Assembly (NCBI GenBank): GCA_029721435.1
Contig: CM056576.1
Coordinates: forward strand, 116,239,166-116,303,165
Length of the DNA: 64,000 nucleotides
DNA from: Gymnothorax reevesii
Taxonomy: Eukaryota; Chordata; Actinopteri; Anguilliformes; Muraenidae
Direction of reading: 5' to 3'
Shown here: positions 44,715 through 56,127 of the stretch, one piece after another
Layout: every line of letters starts with the position of its first letter
How positions within the stretch are numbered: the first letter of the stretch is position 1
The notes under the pieces: model-generated
What the model was told of the DNA's origin: nothing
The model's input: only the letters and a program-made list of their open reading frames with translations
The model's database searches: none
Program-made: the position numbers and the translations under genes

Positions 44715-44960
44715 ACTTGTGTGTGGAGTTTGCATGGGTAAGTTCCCAGGACTCAGATTTCCTCCCACAGTCCAAAGACATGCATGCTAGGCTAATCAGA
44801 GAACCTACATTACCCATAGGTACAAGAGTGTGAGGGAATGGTGTGTGCGCCCAGTGATGGACTGATAATACATCCACAGTGTACTCTTGGCCCTCGACTA
44901 CTGCATGCTGGGATAGCCTCCAGCCCTCAATCAGGAATAAGGAGGTAAGATAAATAGAGA
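44715..44960 (-). repeat. Dispersed repeat, copy d (intron 5)
   Basis: TGGAGTTTGCATGGGTAAGT, CCTCCCACAGTCCAAAGACA, GGGATAGCCTCCAGCCCTCA: the most complete copy in the window of the family at 3500-3790, in inverted orientation. Confidence 0.65.
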
Positions 44961-45274
44961 GCCTCCGCGCAAAATCACTAAAAATTTGACAACAATGAAT
45001 GTTAGGAAGAGGTGGAGAACAACAGATCTGAATGCCTGCATAAATATCATGTGAACCGCGACCGACAGGCCTTTTTATGCAACGGCATTGCTATAATGCT
45101 CACAGACTGCACTGTATGCGGTATCAGCCAAAACTTTAACACATAGGCATAAACAAACATTTGATAAAGCGCTTTGGGTCCATCTCAATTATGAAGAGAG
45201 CCAAGCACAGAATTGAAGTGTTTTAATTGAAGGCAATGGGCGCACAGTCCGGTGAAAAGAGCTCTGCGACTCAC

Positions 45275-45460
45275 CCACAGGATTGCAGCTGCAGGGCAGG
45301 CAGCGATTGCCGCTGTCGCGAAAGTAGTTGTCCAGGCAGCGCTCGCAGTTGGGCCCGTCAGTGTTATCGGCGCAGTTGCGGCAGTGGCCTCCGTGCCCAG
45401 TGGCGCGGTAAAGCTCGGAGTCGAAGTAGCACTCACTGGATTTGCCATTGCAGCTGCAGG
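45275..45460 (-). CDS. lamc1: lamc1 exon 5: LE module 2 and start of LE 3
   Basis: This 186-nt exon reads [20 protein letters not shown], then [20 protein letters not shown] and [20 protein letters not shown]. The GHGGHC...[11 protein letters not shown] core is typical of LE module 2. The acceptor is CTCTAG and the donor GTGAGT. Two bases at the start and one at the end are shared with the neighbouring exons. Confidence 0.97.
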
Positions 45461-45774
45461 CTAGAGAATGGGAAAGAAAAGGTAACGTTTCACTTCTTCA
45501 TCGACACAACAAACACTGTCAAGCTGAGCACACAATTTTCACTATACAACTTTCACTGAAGGAACTGAAGTAATAACAGCGGGGCTACGTGCACTGGTCT
45601 TCAGAGAGGGCCAACTGCAGTGTAACCAGGTCTTGCAGCCATTTTACCCAATTACTGGGCTAAAAATCTGCAAGAATTATGGTCATATCATGCTTCTTAA
45701 AGCATTCAGGACACAGCTACTCAGACCACACACAACTAAATTCCGCCCATGCAAAGATATTATAAAATAAAAAA

Positions 45775-47075
45775 AAACATTGCAAATGGGGATCAGACAC
45801 ATGACAGGGCAAACTCTCACAACTGGGGACCAGACACACATTATTGGGCACATCCTCCCGAATGGGGAACATACACCAGGGGTTTCCTCCAGGATTTTTT
45901 GAAACTGTGGCGGAGGGCTGCAGCGTCAGGTCTAAACTCAGCATTATCAGGTGAGGCCAGTTTTCATTAATCAGCACGTAGATGACCTAATAATTCAAGT
46001 CTATGTGCACGGCGTTTTATCAGGTTCACATGCGTCACGGTGGATTTCACATGAAATATGAAAACCGACTCCGAACTCCAGAATTGGAATGAAATAATCA
46101 TTAAGGCACAATTAATTAGAGCAGGATGTGCTCACCGCAAACACAGAAGTTAACATCGTAGTTTACCGTTTTGGAAAGTGAACAAAATTTTCACTAATCG
46201 TTGCACACATTGCATTAAGAAGAAAGCAGCGCGCTTTACTGCCGATGGTCAGTTTTTATTTGTTGGAAAACGTGTTCATCAAGGAAAATGATTGACAACA
46301 GATCAAGAATTATTTGCGCTCATTTCAACTTAACAATGAGAACTGGCGACATCTGACTGTCCTTCGGATTTTTGGAGTTTATGTAAAGTCATTTTACTTA
46401 GACGTGGTGGCTTTTATTTTGCCGTGGCGGCCCGCCACAATCAATTATATGTAGTGGAAACCTGGTTCTCAAATTACAAGGCAAACTATCCCAACTGGGA
46501 ACCATTTACAGATATTCCTGGGCAAGCCTCTCAAGTGGGGACAATATACAGATAACATGGAGCAAACCCTCTCAACCTGGGACCAGACTTTACAGGGAAA
46601 ATCCTCCCAACTGGGGACCAAACACAAACATTACAGCAAATCTGCTCCCAATTGGGACCATTCACAGATGCAGTAAAACTCAGCAAACCCTCCCAACTGG
46701 GGACTGTGCACATGCTATAGAGAGCAAACCCTCTCTCAACTATGGACAATACAAAGATACTACAGGGCTAACCCTCCCATCTTGGGACCGTGAACAAGTA
46801 TTACAGGGCGCACACTCACTATTGGGGACCAAATTCCAATATTTCAATGTAAACCCTCCCTACTGGGGACCATAGACAAATATTAGAGGGCAAGTCCCCC
46901 CAACTGGGGACCATGCACAAATATTATGCGGCAAACCCTCCCAACTGGGGAACAAACACAGATATTTAAGGGCAAAATCCAGGGAGCATAGATAGATACT
47001 ACAGGTCAAACCTCCAAACTGGGGACCATAAACCAATGTCACAATGCAAACCTCCCTATTGAGGAGATCCTACAG
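45775..47075. repeat. About 40-bp degenerate tandem array in intron 4, interrupted
   Basis: CAAACCCTCCCAACTGGGGA followed by CCATACACAAATATTACAGG recurs about 17 times at 45775-45876 and 46466-47075, with substitutions in every unit. The gap between the two blocks is the putative inserted element at 45877-46465. A lone similar unit lies near 48246-48305. Confidence 0.8.
45877..46465. mobile_element. Putative non-autonomous DNA element (hAT-like ends) inside the intron 4 array
   Basis: The left end CAGGGGTTTCCTCCAGGATT and the inverted right end CAGGTTTCCACTACATATAA share CAGG-GTTTCC. Both are followed within 40 bp by TGTGGCGG. It splits the tandem array cleanly. I could not see a convincing 8-bp target duplication, so the hAT-like label is an inference. 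Confidence 0.45.
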
Positions 47076-47399
47076 CTTGTGTGGAGGAATGAGCCAAGCG
47101 GCCACATTCCAAGGATCTAACTTTGGACTCTTGGGGCCACTTTGCAGCTTAGCTCACACCCAGTTCAGTTCAGCTGAGACCTCACACTATTCACAATTCA
47201 GTTCAGCTCTTCTCTCTGAAAGGCGAACACTGCTGTGGGGGCGTGTGAAATGCTCAGTGCGGACTTTACGGCAGCGAGTCGATTAGTCACGAATTTCCTC
47301 GAGGTGACGTAAGGCCGACCGTTCCCAGAACAGACCGGAGACAGGCGCACGTTCAGGGGAGGGAAATGTAATAGAACTGCAGCGCAATAAAGAAAAAAA

Positions 47400-48709
47400 A
47401 AAAAAAAACCCCATCTAAAACCACCAGACCTGACAATTAAAAGAGCGATTCACTCTGAAAATGTAAATTAGCTATGCTCCCAATTACCCGCTATGGACGC
47501 TACTCCAAGCGGAAAAATCACCTTAATTTCATTGTCAGCGTAACTGCCTCTTTAAAGCCCAATCAGGCTCTACAGAAAAGAACACAAATTGCGGCATCTA
47601 GTATTTCCATCCCAGCTAATTACAGAAATACTATCTCAAGCGGAAGAGGTCAGTGGGTAAGGGTGGAGAGGGGGTAAATGTTGACGCAAGAAATACATAG
47701 CTGCCAGCTGGATTAATGAATCACAGCAATACCTGAAGGCAGGTCCGGGAGGATGGGCAGCATTTGAACTATGAAATTAAACTTTTTGGTCCACTAATCT
47801 CCTTGGTGTTCTCGCGGCCACTGACCTCGTCACAATGCTAGGGCCTCTTTTTACTCCCAACAAACAAAACAAGCCTCAAACTGATTGCATAGCATCAATT
47901 CTCACAAATTAAATTTGGACGGCCTCTGTGCGAGGCTTGCAATGAGTTGCCATGCGTCAGAATAGCAGTTTTGCATTTAAATTCCCGTATCGAAATATCT
48001 ATTTTTAATGTGTATATTTATAAGGCTATTTCCAGCTTTATTTTGACGGGATGGACAGGAAGACTGGGGAGAGAAAGAGGGCAAACATGCGATAAAGGAT
48101 GGCTGGCGAATTTGAACTGCTGACGTTGCGGCTTATAACGAGCACGTAAACAGTGCCCTTTTGGATCTCACACGGATGCATCTCTAATTAAGTGAGATCC
48201 CTGGTTGTCATTAATATGGAGTATGCATTTACAGACTTAACACCTCCCTATCGGAGACCATAGCCACACATTTCAGTGCCAAAATGGGGACAATAGACCA
48301 ACAGTACGAGGTAACGAAGATTTTGCGAATATTTAGGCCCCTGGTCCTCGAGTCACAGTCGTCAAGGTCTGGGAACTGCTGGAATTCCACCTACCCTTAA
48401 CCTAGGAGTCAGATGCAACAAAAATATGGCGAATGTGAAGCACTGAGTGTTCATTTCTTACTTGGGCTACAAGAAAACCAGAACTAGATTTGGGTATGAG
48501 GGCCAGATTTGACAATCCCTGGTTTAGGCTGACAAGTCACAGCCCACACTGGCTCACAGCGGATCTTATTTTGAACTTTTAAATCATTACATTGCACACT
48601 GACCTTCCAGGAACTGACTTGTAATGACTCCGTAAAGTAGCGCGGTTTTCTAGCTTAAGTGCATCAGCATTAACATCAGCAAAAGTTTAGTGGCGGAGCT
48701 GGGACTCAC
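47400..48709 (-). other. Rest of lamc1 intron 4, no gene seen
   Basis: Unique-looking sequence next to exon 4, apart from the lone 40-bp-type unit near 48246-48305. No gene or element recognised. Confidence 0.4.
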
Positions 48710-48876
48710 GCTGGCACTCGTTGGCGTTCTCGGCGGTGGCTCTCCTCCACGGGCGGTCGTTGTAGAAGGGCTTGCACACGTTGCAGTCGTCTCCCTCGGT
48801 GTTGTGCTTGCAGCGGCACACCAGCTTGTTGTAGCTGTTCTTCACGCACTCGCTGGCGTGGCCATTGCACTTGCAT
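48710..48876 (-). CDS. lamc1: lamc1 exon 4: first LE module
   Basis: This 167-nt exon encodes the first laminin-type EGF-like (LE) module: [20 protein letters not shown], then [20 protein letters not shown] and [14 protein letters not shown]. The cysteine spacing is that of a complete LE repeat. The acceptor is ATTCCAG and the donor GTGAGT. The last base joins exon 5 to make Pro, giving [14 protein letters not shown]. Confidence 0.97.
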
Positions 48877-49379
48877 CTGGAATAGAAGCATCAGACTAAC
48901 GTCGTTAGCAGCCGCCAAACCGCACTAAACTAAACCAAACAAGCCTCCTCCAAGCCGGAACACTGAGCCTCGCAAGGTTTGGATTCATAGGCCAAACACA
49001 GCGAGTGCATCACTGAGAAAGAATAAACCAGGTTGGAAGGAATAAGATTGTAGCCTTCAATGGTGGAATATTTTCAAGCTCATCTGTTGAATTGTGGCTT
49101 TTTTTTTGTTTGATTTCAGGTCAGTTTTTTTCCCCTAACAAGCTGAATGTTTAAAATGACAATCCCCCCCCTCAAAGACAAAACATTTCCTGTCTAGGTG
49201 CTTTGAAGTGTCCACCCCCCCAGTACCCACACACACACAGCTGGGACACAGAGTCTTTCTGTCTGTGTGTGGGAGAGACTGGCCCATTGTGAAACAGTCA
49301 CTCTCTCTCTTTGTGCGAGAGACGCAGGCTCAGCATGCAGCTCTGAAATCCTCAGAGTGCATGAAGCGGGAAGGCTATA

Positions 49380-49720
49380 GCCCCAGTTCCCCGCGGCATA
49401 GCTGAAGTTCGTGGCACGGTGCGGCGCCTGGCTCCGCCGGTTTGGCAGCGCAGGGCGGAAAAAGTGAGGAAACAGAAGCTCTTCGCCCACCTGACCCCCA
49501 CCCGCCCCCCCCCGGCCCTTTTCAGATTCTAGATAGGTTGCCGTGGAAACGGCGGGGGGAGGCGGCGCGCTGAGCTTAGCACCGTGTCGTTGAAGCTCGA
49601 GTGCCAGCCCGCCCGCCTCACGGCGGTCTCCGCGTTCCCTGGCCCCGCCCACTCCAGGCTGGAATGGCAGGAATGCGGCTGTGCGGTGGAAACGGGGCAC
49701 TCTGCCCAAACACATTATCA
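49380..49720. promoter_or_regulatory. GC-rich, CpG-dense island in intron 3
   Basis: About 340 bp are markedly GC-rich with many CpG dinucleotides (GCGGCGCC, GGCGGCGCGC, CCGCGG) within an A/T-rich intron. The segment includes GTTGCCGTGGAAAC (49537-49550), close to an RFX-type X-box. It could be an alternative promoter or enhancer. No exon-like frame joins lamc1. Confidence 0.4.
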
Positions 49721-49804
49721 GGTGAACAGGCTACCAGGAAGATGGCAGACCTGCTCTTAACTACGGTGCTTCGATTCTGCTGCCCTTACGAAGTTTTTGT
49801 GTTT

Positions 49805-50340
49805 TAACTCGGACTACCTCGCTACTCAAACTCAACCGCTTTACCTCTCCTGCCCTACTCAAACACCACTGCCTTTACTGAAACCCTCCACTCAATCTCA
49901 TGATATGCTCCTGCCCCACTCCAACTCTCCTGCCATTAGTCAAAACCCCTCTCGACTCAAACTCGTCCACTTTTACTCAACCTCTCTCCACTCACTCTCC
50001 AGCTCACTCAAACTCTCTCCACCATTACTCTACTGCTTTCACACTTCAAACTTCAGTGTTTTTACCCAAAATCTCTTCTAAATATTATACTTTTATTTTC
50101 CTGCCCTATTCCCCTTCTTCTCCGTTTCCTCAAACCACTCAGCTCAACCTTTTCTGTTTTTACTCGTACTCCCTCTACTCAGCCTCTTCCACTTTTACTC
50201 AAACTCCCAACCAACTCCTCAGCTCTCCTGCTTTCACTCTCCGGACCAACCCATCAACTCCACTGCTTTAACTCCCACTTCCTTTAAGTTCACCTACTCC
50301 ATCACCTTCAACTCCTCTGCTCCAACTCCCAAGCACAAGT
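49805..50340. repeat. Pyrimidine-rich degenerate tandem repeat in intron 3
   Basis: Over 500 bp of plus-strand C/T-rich sequence with recurring ACTCAAAC, CTCTCCTGC and ACTTTTACTCAA phrases. Open frames of about 94-123 codons here are low-complexity. Confidence 0.7.
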
Positions 50341-50933
50341 AATACATCTTCACTCAGCGGAACCGGTAGAGAGGTAGAAAGACATATATGAAGTGTTGAG
50401 GAATTCCAGCATGTTCTGCCATGTACAGCCCGTCTTTCTGAGTAGAGGAACGGTAGTCCTCACAGACAGAACGAGCACTAAACAAACACTCTCTGTCCAC
50501 TCCGCCAGAGAGCTGTCATTCATAGGAACGCAAAAATGAAGACGTGTGAGGTAGTTGTGACCTGCACAGAGAACTTAACAGGTCCCAGCTGAAAAGCAAC
50601 AGAGCTTTTTAAAGAAGCCATCCATACAAAGACATACATTCAAGGACATCTTGAAAGAGGAGGGGGAAGTTTGAGATGTAAAAAAAAAAAAATCCTAAGC
50701 TGAAGTCCAAGCAAATAATCAGCAAACAAACAAGAAAAAATGGAAAGGAACTTTCCTTGAAAAACCCAGCGAAAAAACCTACACACATTTTGAAACATGA
50801 TAAATCGAGAAGCATCGGCTCAGGGATGAGCAGTATAAACCAATGTTTAGGATATCCTGTACCCTGTTCTGTATTAGTATAGTGGCAGAACAGAGCAGGA
50901 CTGGCATATTTGAGAAAGACCAACATTGCTCAC

Positions 50934-51064
50934 CGTCCTCCCACTGCGAAGTCAGAGATGGCGTAGTAATAGGACTTCAGGACCTTGGGGTCGTTGAAAA
51001 CCTCATCTCCAAAAGTGTTGAGCCTGTTCAGCGTCACCCGAATGTCCGTGGCAGTTACCCAATC
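50934..51064 (-). CDS. lamc1: lamc1 exon 3: end of LN domain
   Basis: This 131-nt exon encodes [20 protein letters not shown] and continues to [14 protein letters not shown], the conserved end of the LN domain. The acceptor is CTCTCAG and the donor GTGAGC. It ends with two bases of an Arg codon completed by exon 4, giving the LN/LE junction [13 protein letters not shown]. Confidence 0.97.
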
Positions 51065-54000
51065 CTGAGAGACAGAGCAAAAACGGTTGAAATCTTGCAT
51101 AAACGCTAGCAATCTCAAACGAGGCACAGTATTACCCGAAACGCACTCGGGCTCGTAACATGAAGTTACAAAGTCAAGCATAACATGCACATTAAGTCTG
51201 AAATCGGTTATGCAACACACCATGGATACAATCAATTTGAAATGAATCTGGTTTGTTATGCATAAAATGAGATTATGTGAAAAAATTACTAGAGCCCATT
51301 TGCAAAAATCAAAGGCACATAATGGGAGTTACTTGCTAAAAATAAAGCAAGCCCTAAAATACCATGGTTTACGGTGATTTTAGAACAGCTAAGGGGAGCA
51401 GTTAGGCATGATGCGGAGCGGAGAGCCTAAAACCCCATTAGCAGTCTTAAAATCACAGTAAACCATAACCTCGTGGGCTTTCGAACTCATAGGGCTACTC
51501 ATTTCGCGCCTCGAAAAAGGTCTCTGACCGAGCGCTTGCTCATTTAAGATTTTTGCACAGATCTGAGTGAGCAAATGCTTCTTTTTCTTTGGTATTTTCC
51601 ATTTGTAGCTTCAGCACCTCACTCAAGTTCAATGCCGGCCATGCTGTGTTTCTCTTAATTTTTGGCTTACAGTCTTCAGGGCTACGCATTAAAAATATTA
51701 ACGACACAAATTTTCATGAAGACGTTATCTTAATAAGAAAATTATTCCACATATAGTACTGGACATAAAAACAGTAACAATAAGCTTCTATGGGAAAAAT
51801 ATAACGATCAGCTAAACTGGCTAAGAGTTTAGCTACTGTTCACCTTTCTGACGGTGCAGTGATACACGTGTGAACAGGAGTGTCGCTTCATAGTGGTTAC
51901 TATATTGCCCATTTTAGCACGGCTGGTACTCTATTGACCAATCAGTATCCACAACTACCCATTTTATGACAATATACACACAACATAACCATTTAATCCA
52001 GGCTACTGCATAAAACGCAGACATTAGCAGTTGCTTCATATTGCGTCATAACGTCTTACGGGTAACTACAGATGTACCACAGATCACACTATGCACAGAT
52101 GCATCCAGTGTACATACATCTGCTGAACACACTATATATGAGGTTATTCATGCATCATAGAAATTACCAAACGCTTGACATTCCATGTCCAATAGACATT
52201 AGTGAGTGACGGATATGACCGCTTCACAGCGTTTGTGGCCCAGTTCTGCCTTGGCCGAATTTTAGTTTCCCTGCAGGGCACACTGTCCTGAACACTACAT
52301 TTTTTGCGGGGACAGAGAAACCCGCATTGTTTTTTTTTTTTTTTCCACCCCTTCTTTGTCTTCTTCAAAGTGCCAGTAAACATGCAGGCGCACACATGCT
52401 CACAGGCAGTCTATTCCTCCACGAGCTCTCCCCCTGCTGCGGGGGTCTGTCTGTACATGCCCGGGACGGACCAGCGAGGGAGGGGGAGCGTTATTAAAAG
52501 CTCCGAGACAAAGGAAGAGGGCCAGCCTTCGAAGCGGAGCAGCGTTCTGGAGAGTGACATCATCGGGGCCAGCCGCCAGCTGACCCAAGCGTTAGACCCC
52601 TCTGACTCTTTCCGCGTCAAGCTCCCCCGCCTACCTGTCGACAGGATCGGGGGGGCTGCGATCAACGTGACCGTGAAAGCACGGATCGCCAACCACACAG
52701 CTGTATCCCAGTCGTATCTGAGCCGAGAAACCGTGAAATGGCCCAAAGCGGAATTATGCGACCCTGTGACCCCCGCGCTGGTCATCATCTTCGCCTGTGT
52801 AGAAGCAACTGCAGTGCAGCCTCAAGAGGAATGAAGGGTAGTGCACTGAAGCAGGGAGTTCGGGAGCTAAAAAATGCCCTTTTTAATGGAGGAGCCTCGG
52901 AGACATCCCATATAACAACCCAGACTCCAGAATGTGTATACTGACAGAGAAGGTTATATTTCATAGACAACAGAATCACTTATCCAGAAAACCCAGACTA
53001 CACTGGTAATATACATTAGGATGTTTACTGAAGCACTTGTGGCCAAGTGGCTTGCTTAACTACATGGAGCAGGCGCAGGGTTTAAATACTACTGTAAGTG
53101 TGTGTGTGTGTGTGCGTGCGTGTGCGTGTATGTGTGAGAGAGTATGTGTGTGTGTGCGCGCACGTGCGAGCATACAGCAACATGTACCTGCAGGAGCGCA
53201 CTGGGAGTGCAAGGGAGATTTACAGGATCAAGATGGGGAAAAGAATCCGCGTGAATAATTTCTAACAGCAGGACGCAAGCAGAACCCTGTGCGGGCGCAA
53301 ACGTTCCTGTGAGGGTGTGCACGTCCATGTGCGCGCGAGTGAGCATAATTCACTGAGGTAATATTTGAATCGGTAAGTACAACAGAGCTTTTCATGAAGG
53401 GCCTTTGAGCAGCATGGCCATGTTGGAGTGCTGTAAATGGGACACATTCCTGACAGTTGTGTGCTTTGGTATAAATAGCCAATTGCCACATGAGAACAGC
53501 CATGGAAATTCCTGAACACAAGGCTAAATCTGTAAAGAGCGATGCAATTATTTACAGCCTATAAAAGAGGGCAATGCATGAACCACAAGCTCTGGTTCAA
53601 AACTGCAGCTTTTCAGAAAAATGCTGAGTTTGACAAGCTCTGTAAAGTCACTTTGCCTCAATACAAGTAGAATAGCAAGGGCCAACAATATAACATGGGA
53701 GATTCAAAGAGGACCAAATTTAAAAACAAAATGTTTCTGAAGGTGCAGGGAGTGCTGAATCGATTCGCGCTTTGTTCCCTGACCAGTCTCAATCGAGGAA
53801 ACGGATGCTTTCACTTCAGTAGCTTCCGTATACTGACTGGCAGTCGAAATCTGGCACGAACTGAGACTGAGGTTTATTCTGGGCAAAAAATGCGCCCCTA
53901 TAACGAGCCTTCCGGAGGGACCCTGTTACCATGGTCGCGCAACTGTTACAGGTCAGCCGAGGTCCGGCTCTCGCGGATCGGGTGTGGGTGTGAGGAGATT

Positions 54001-55822
54001 CAGATTGAGTCACAGTTCTGCACAGCGGTATCAGTTCAAATCAACAAATGAATAAAAAACGCAAACCTAAAACATCACAACATCCTCACCATTTGTTTGA
54101 ATGTTAGGCTATTACAGTACAAGCCGAGTGCAATCTCTGTTGGTGATTAGCCTTCGAGGATGACAACCTGATGGGATGCCTTTTGTATGGCCCGCCCAGG
54201 GGAAAAGGCACGTATGTTAACCTCTGGGTGATTACACTGTACTCAAAAGAGCCAAAAGTTTGAATTAAGCTGAGGTGAAGCAGCACGCCCATACTGTCCT
54301 CATATTACAATTCTATTCAGAAAAAAACCCTATATAATTGGAGAAAATCCAAACACAAAAACAAGCGTCCACAGTCCCTGCTGCACGTGCTTCAAAACGT
54401 GAAGCAAACCACCGATGTTAAAATCACTAAATTCATGGAAAAAGCATTTCAAACTGATGAATCAATCTGGCATGTTTACTCAGGCCTGTTGAGTGGGTCG
54501 CCAAATTTTGAGACAATGGCGAGGATTTTTTCCTTTCAGAATATTTATGACAAAACATGTCTGGATCAAAACCGCACACAGCTGGTGACTGAGTCATTCT
54601 GTTCATGATAACGAAAGGCAACTTCACTGCGCGGAGCCGTCTGCACAAATGAAACCGCAAAGTGACAGCACACACTGTTCTCTGAAATTGTGCAATGCAC
54701 TCGAACCTTATTCAACAACGTAATTCCAGAACACATTCACACACACGATCCACTTAACAATTCAATTCCATTCCAATTTTTCAATGTCTTTCAAAAACAC
54801 TGCATTAAAGACTACAGAAAATATTCCTTGGCCACTTTCACGGAGATGGATCACGCTCTTAGGAGTCAATTCATCTTTCGATTTAGTTAATCTGCCCGGG
54901 AACATTTCTGCACCGAAGAATTTTCTTATTGAGCTGTACGGCTGAAACTTGTGTATACAGTAGTTTTGACAGCCAAATTGCTATCCAACTAGTTTTTATG
55001 GCCATTTAGGGGTTTGCGGTCTTAAAAAAAAAAAATGCGCCAAATACATCCTTCACTGCACATAAAAACTCAATTGAAAACACATTTAACAGTGATATCA
55101 CGAGCCACCGAATGAGAACCATCTCCTTCACTAAAATGCTTTATTTCATTTCAGTTTCCTTAAATAACATGCAGGCCAAGATCAGTGCAGCATTACAATT
55201 TGCTGTGCAACTGTTCGACTCGGTGAAATTCAAACTTTGGCCTTAATGCTGCACTTCAGGAACACCCTGTAGGCCCTGAGATGGAGGGAAGTGGTTTTTA
55301 AATGTTTTTCCACGTCCTGCTCAGCGAAGAGGTCAGCCAGCTAACAGAAAATAACCAAATCAAAACACTGTTCGCCCACAGTTGGGGGAACGTATGGCTC
55401 ATGAAGTCCTGAAGCGCAGACACATGGAATGATTCACTGATGTGAATTTAAACCACAGGACTCCTACCACTGATGTGCGTGTGCGCGAGCGAGTAAACTT
55501 TTGCTGTAGAATTAGCCGATGGGGAGCTACAACAACAAATTAAAAAATATGCTTCCTTCAGGCTGAGACTTCCAAGCAGCAGACAATCTTCAATGAACAC
55601 ATAATCAGAGGCAGATGCACACATGCAGGCATGTGTCTGAGAGTGTGAGAGAGTGAGGGAGAGCAACGAAAGAAACAAATAAAATAGAGTGAGTGAAATC
55701 GCAGGAGGGAGCAAGATTGACAGAGAGGAAAAGAGAGGGTGAGCAAGTGAGTAAATGAGTGTGTATGTATGAGCATTTGTATGCGAGTGACAGAGCGAAC
55801 GTGTATGGGAACATCGCCTTGC
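51065..55822 (-). other. lamc1 intron 2 (GC-AG)
   Basis: A 4.8-kb intron with donor CAG|GCAAGG and acceptor CTCTCAG. It holds the GC-rich island at 52400-52830, a TG-rich microsatellite (53096-53165) and a GA/TG-rich stretch (about 55620-55800) right next to exon 2. No other gene seen. Confidence 0.85.
52400..52830. other. GC-rich island in intron 2, function unknown
   Basis: About 430 bp of GC-rich, CpG-containing, non-repetitive sequence. It is open for 176 codons on the plus strand (52304-52834) and 125 codons on the minus strand (52411-52788). I recognise no protein domain. Candidates are a conserved non-coding element, an enhancer or an unknown exon. Confidence 0.35.
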
Positions 55823-56127
55823 CTGTAGCACGGGGCTGTTGTCGAAGTTGTAGGCGCTGGGTCGGCCCTCCAGCGTGGAAAAGGCCACGTTGCCCCCGGT
55901 GAGGGGGGAGATGTCGCTGAACTCGTCCGTGCAGAGGGCCTGCTGCTCGTCCTCCCCGGTGCGGATGAAGCCGCGGTTCTGCTTCTGGTAGGTCTTCTCG
56001 CACGAGCCGCTGTAGTACTGGTAGGGCTGCCACGGGCCGCCCTCGCTAGTGCGCTTGTAGATGGCGAAGCTCTCCGGCCGGCTGGTGTGGAACTTCAGGC
56101 GCACGTACGTGATGTCAAAGGACTTGC
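55823..56127 (-). CDS. lamc1: lamc1 exon 2: LN domain
   Basis: This 305-nt exon encodes part of the laminin N-terminal (LN, domain VI) globule, which drives network polymerisation. It reads from [13 protein letters not shown] through [17 protein letters not shown] to the hallmark [19 protein letters not shown] and ends DNSPVLQ. The acceptor is TTTTCCAG at 56128-56135. The exon begins with two bases completing a Gly codon from exon 1 and ends in phase 0 at CAG. The donor is GCAAGG (55817-55822), a GC rather than GT donor. The next exon continues with [12 protein letters not shown], which fixes the junction. Confidence 0.96.

Noticed and set aside
49194..49715. 173-codon minus-strand frame in intron 3
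   Set aside because: It lies in a CpG-rich, low-complexity stretch with no recognisable domain and does not fit any lamc1 splice phase.
55448..56104. 218-codon frame extending exon 2 into the intron
   Set aside because: Only the part from 55823 is laminin. The rest translates a GA/TG-rich intron repeat, and the protein-level joint with exon 3 places the splice at a GC donor.
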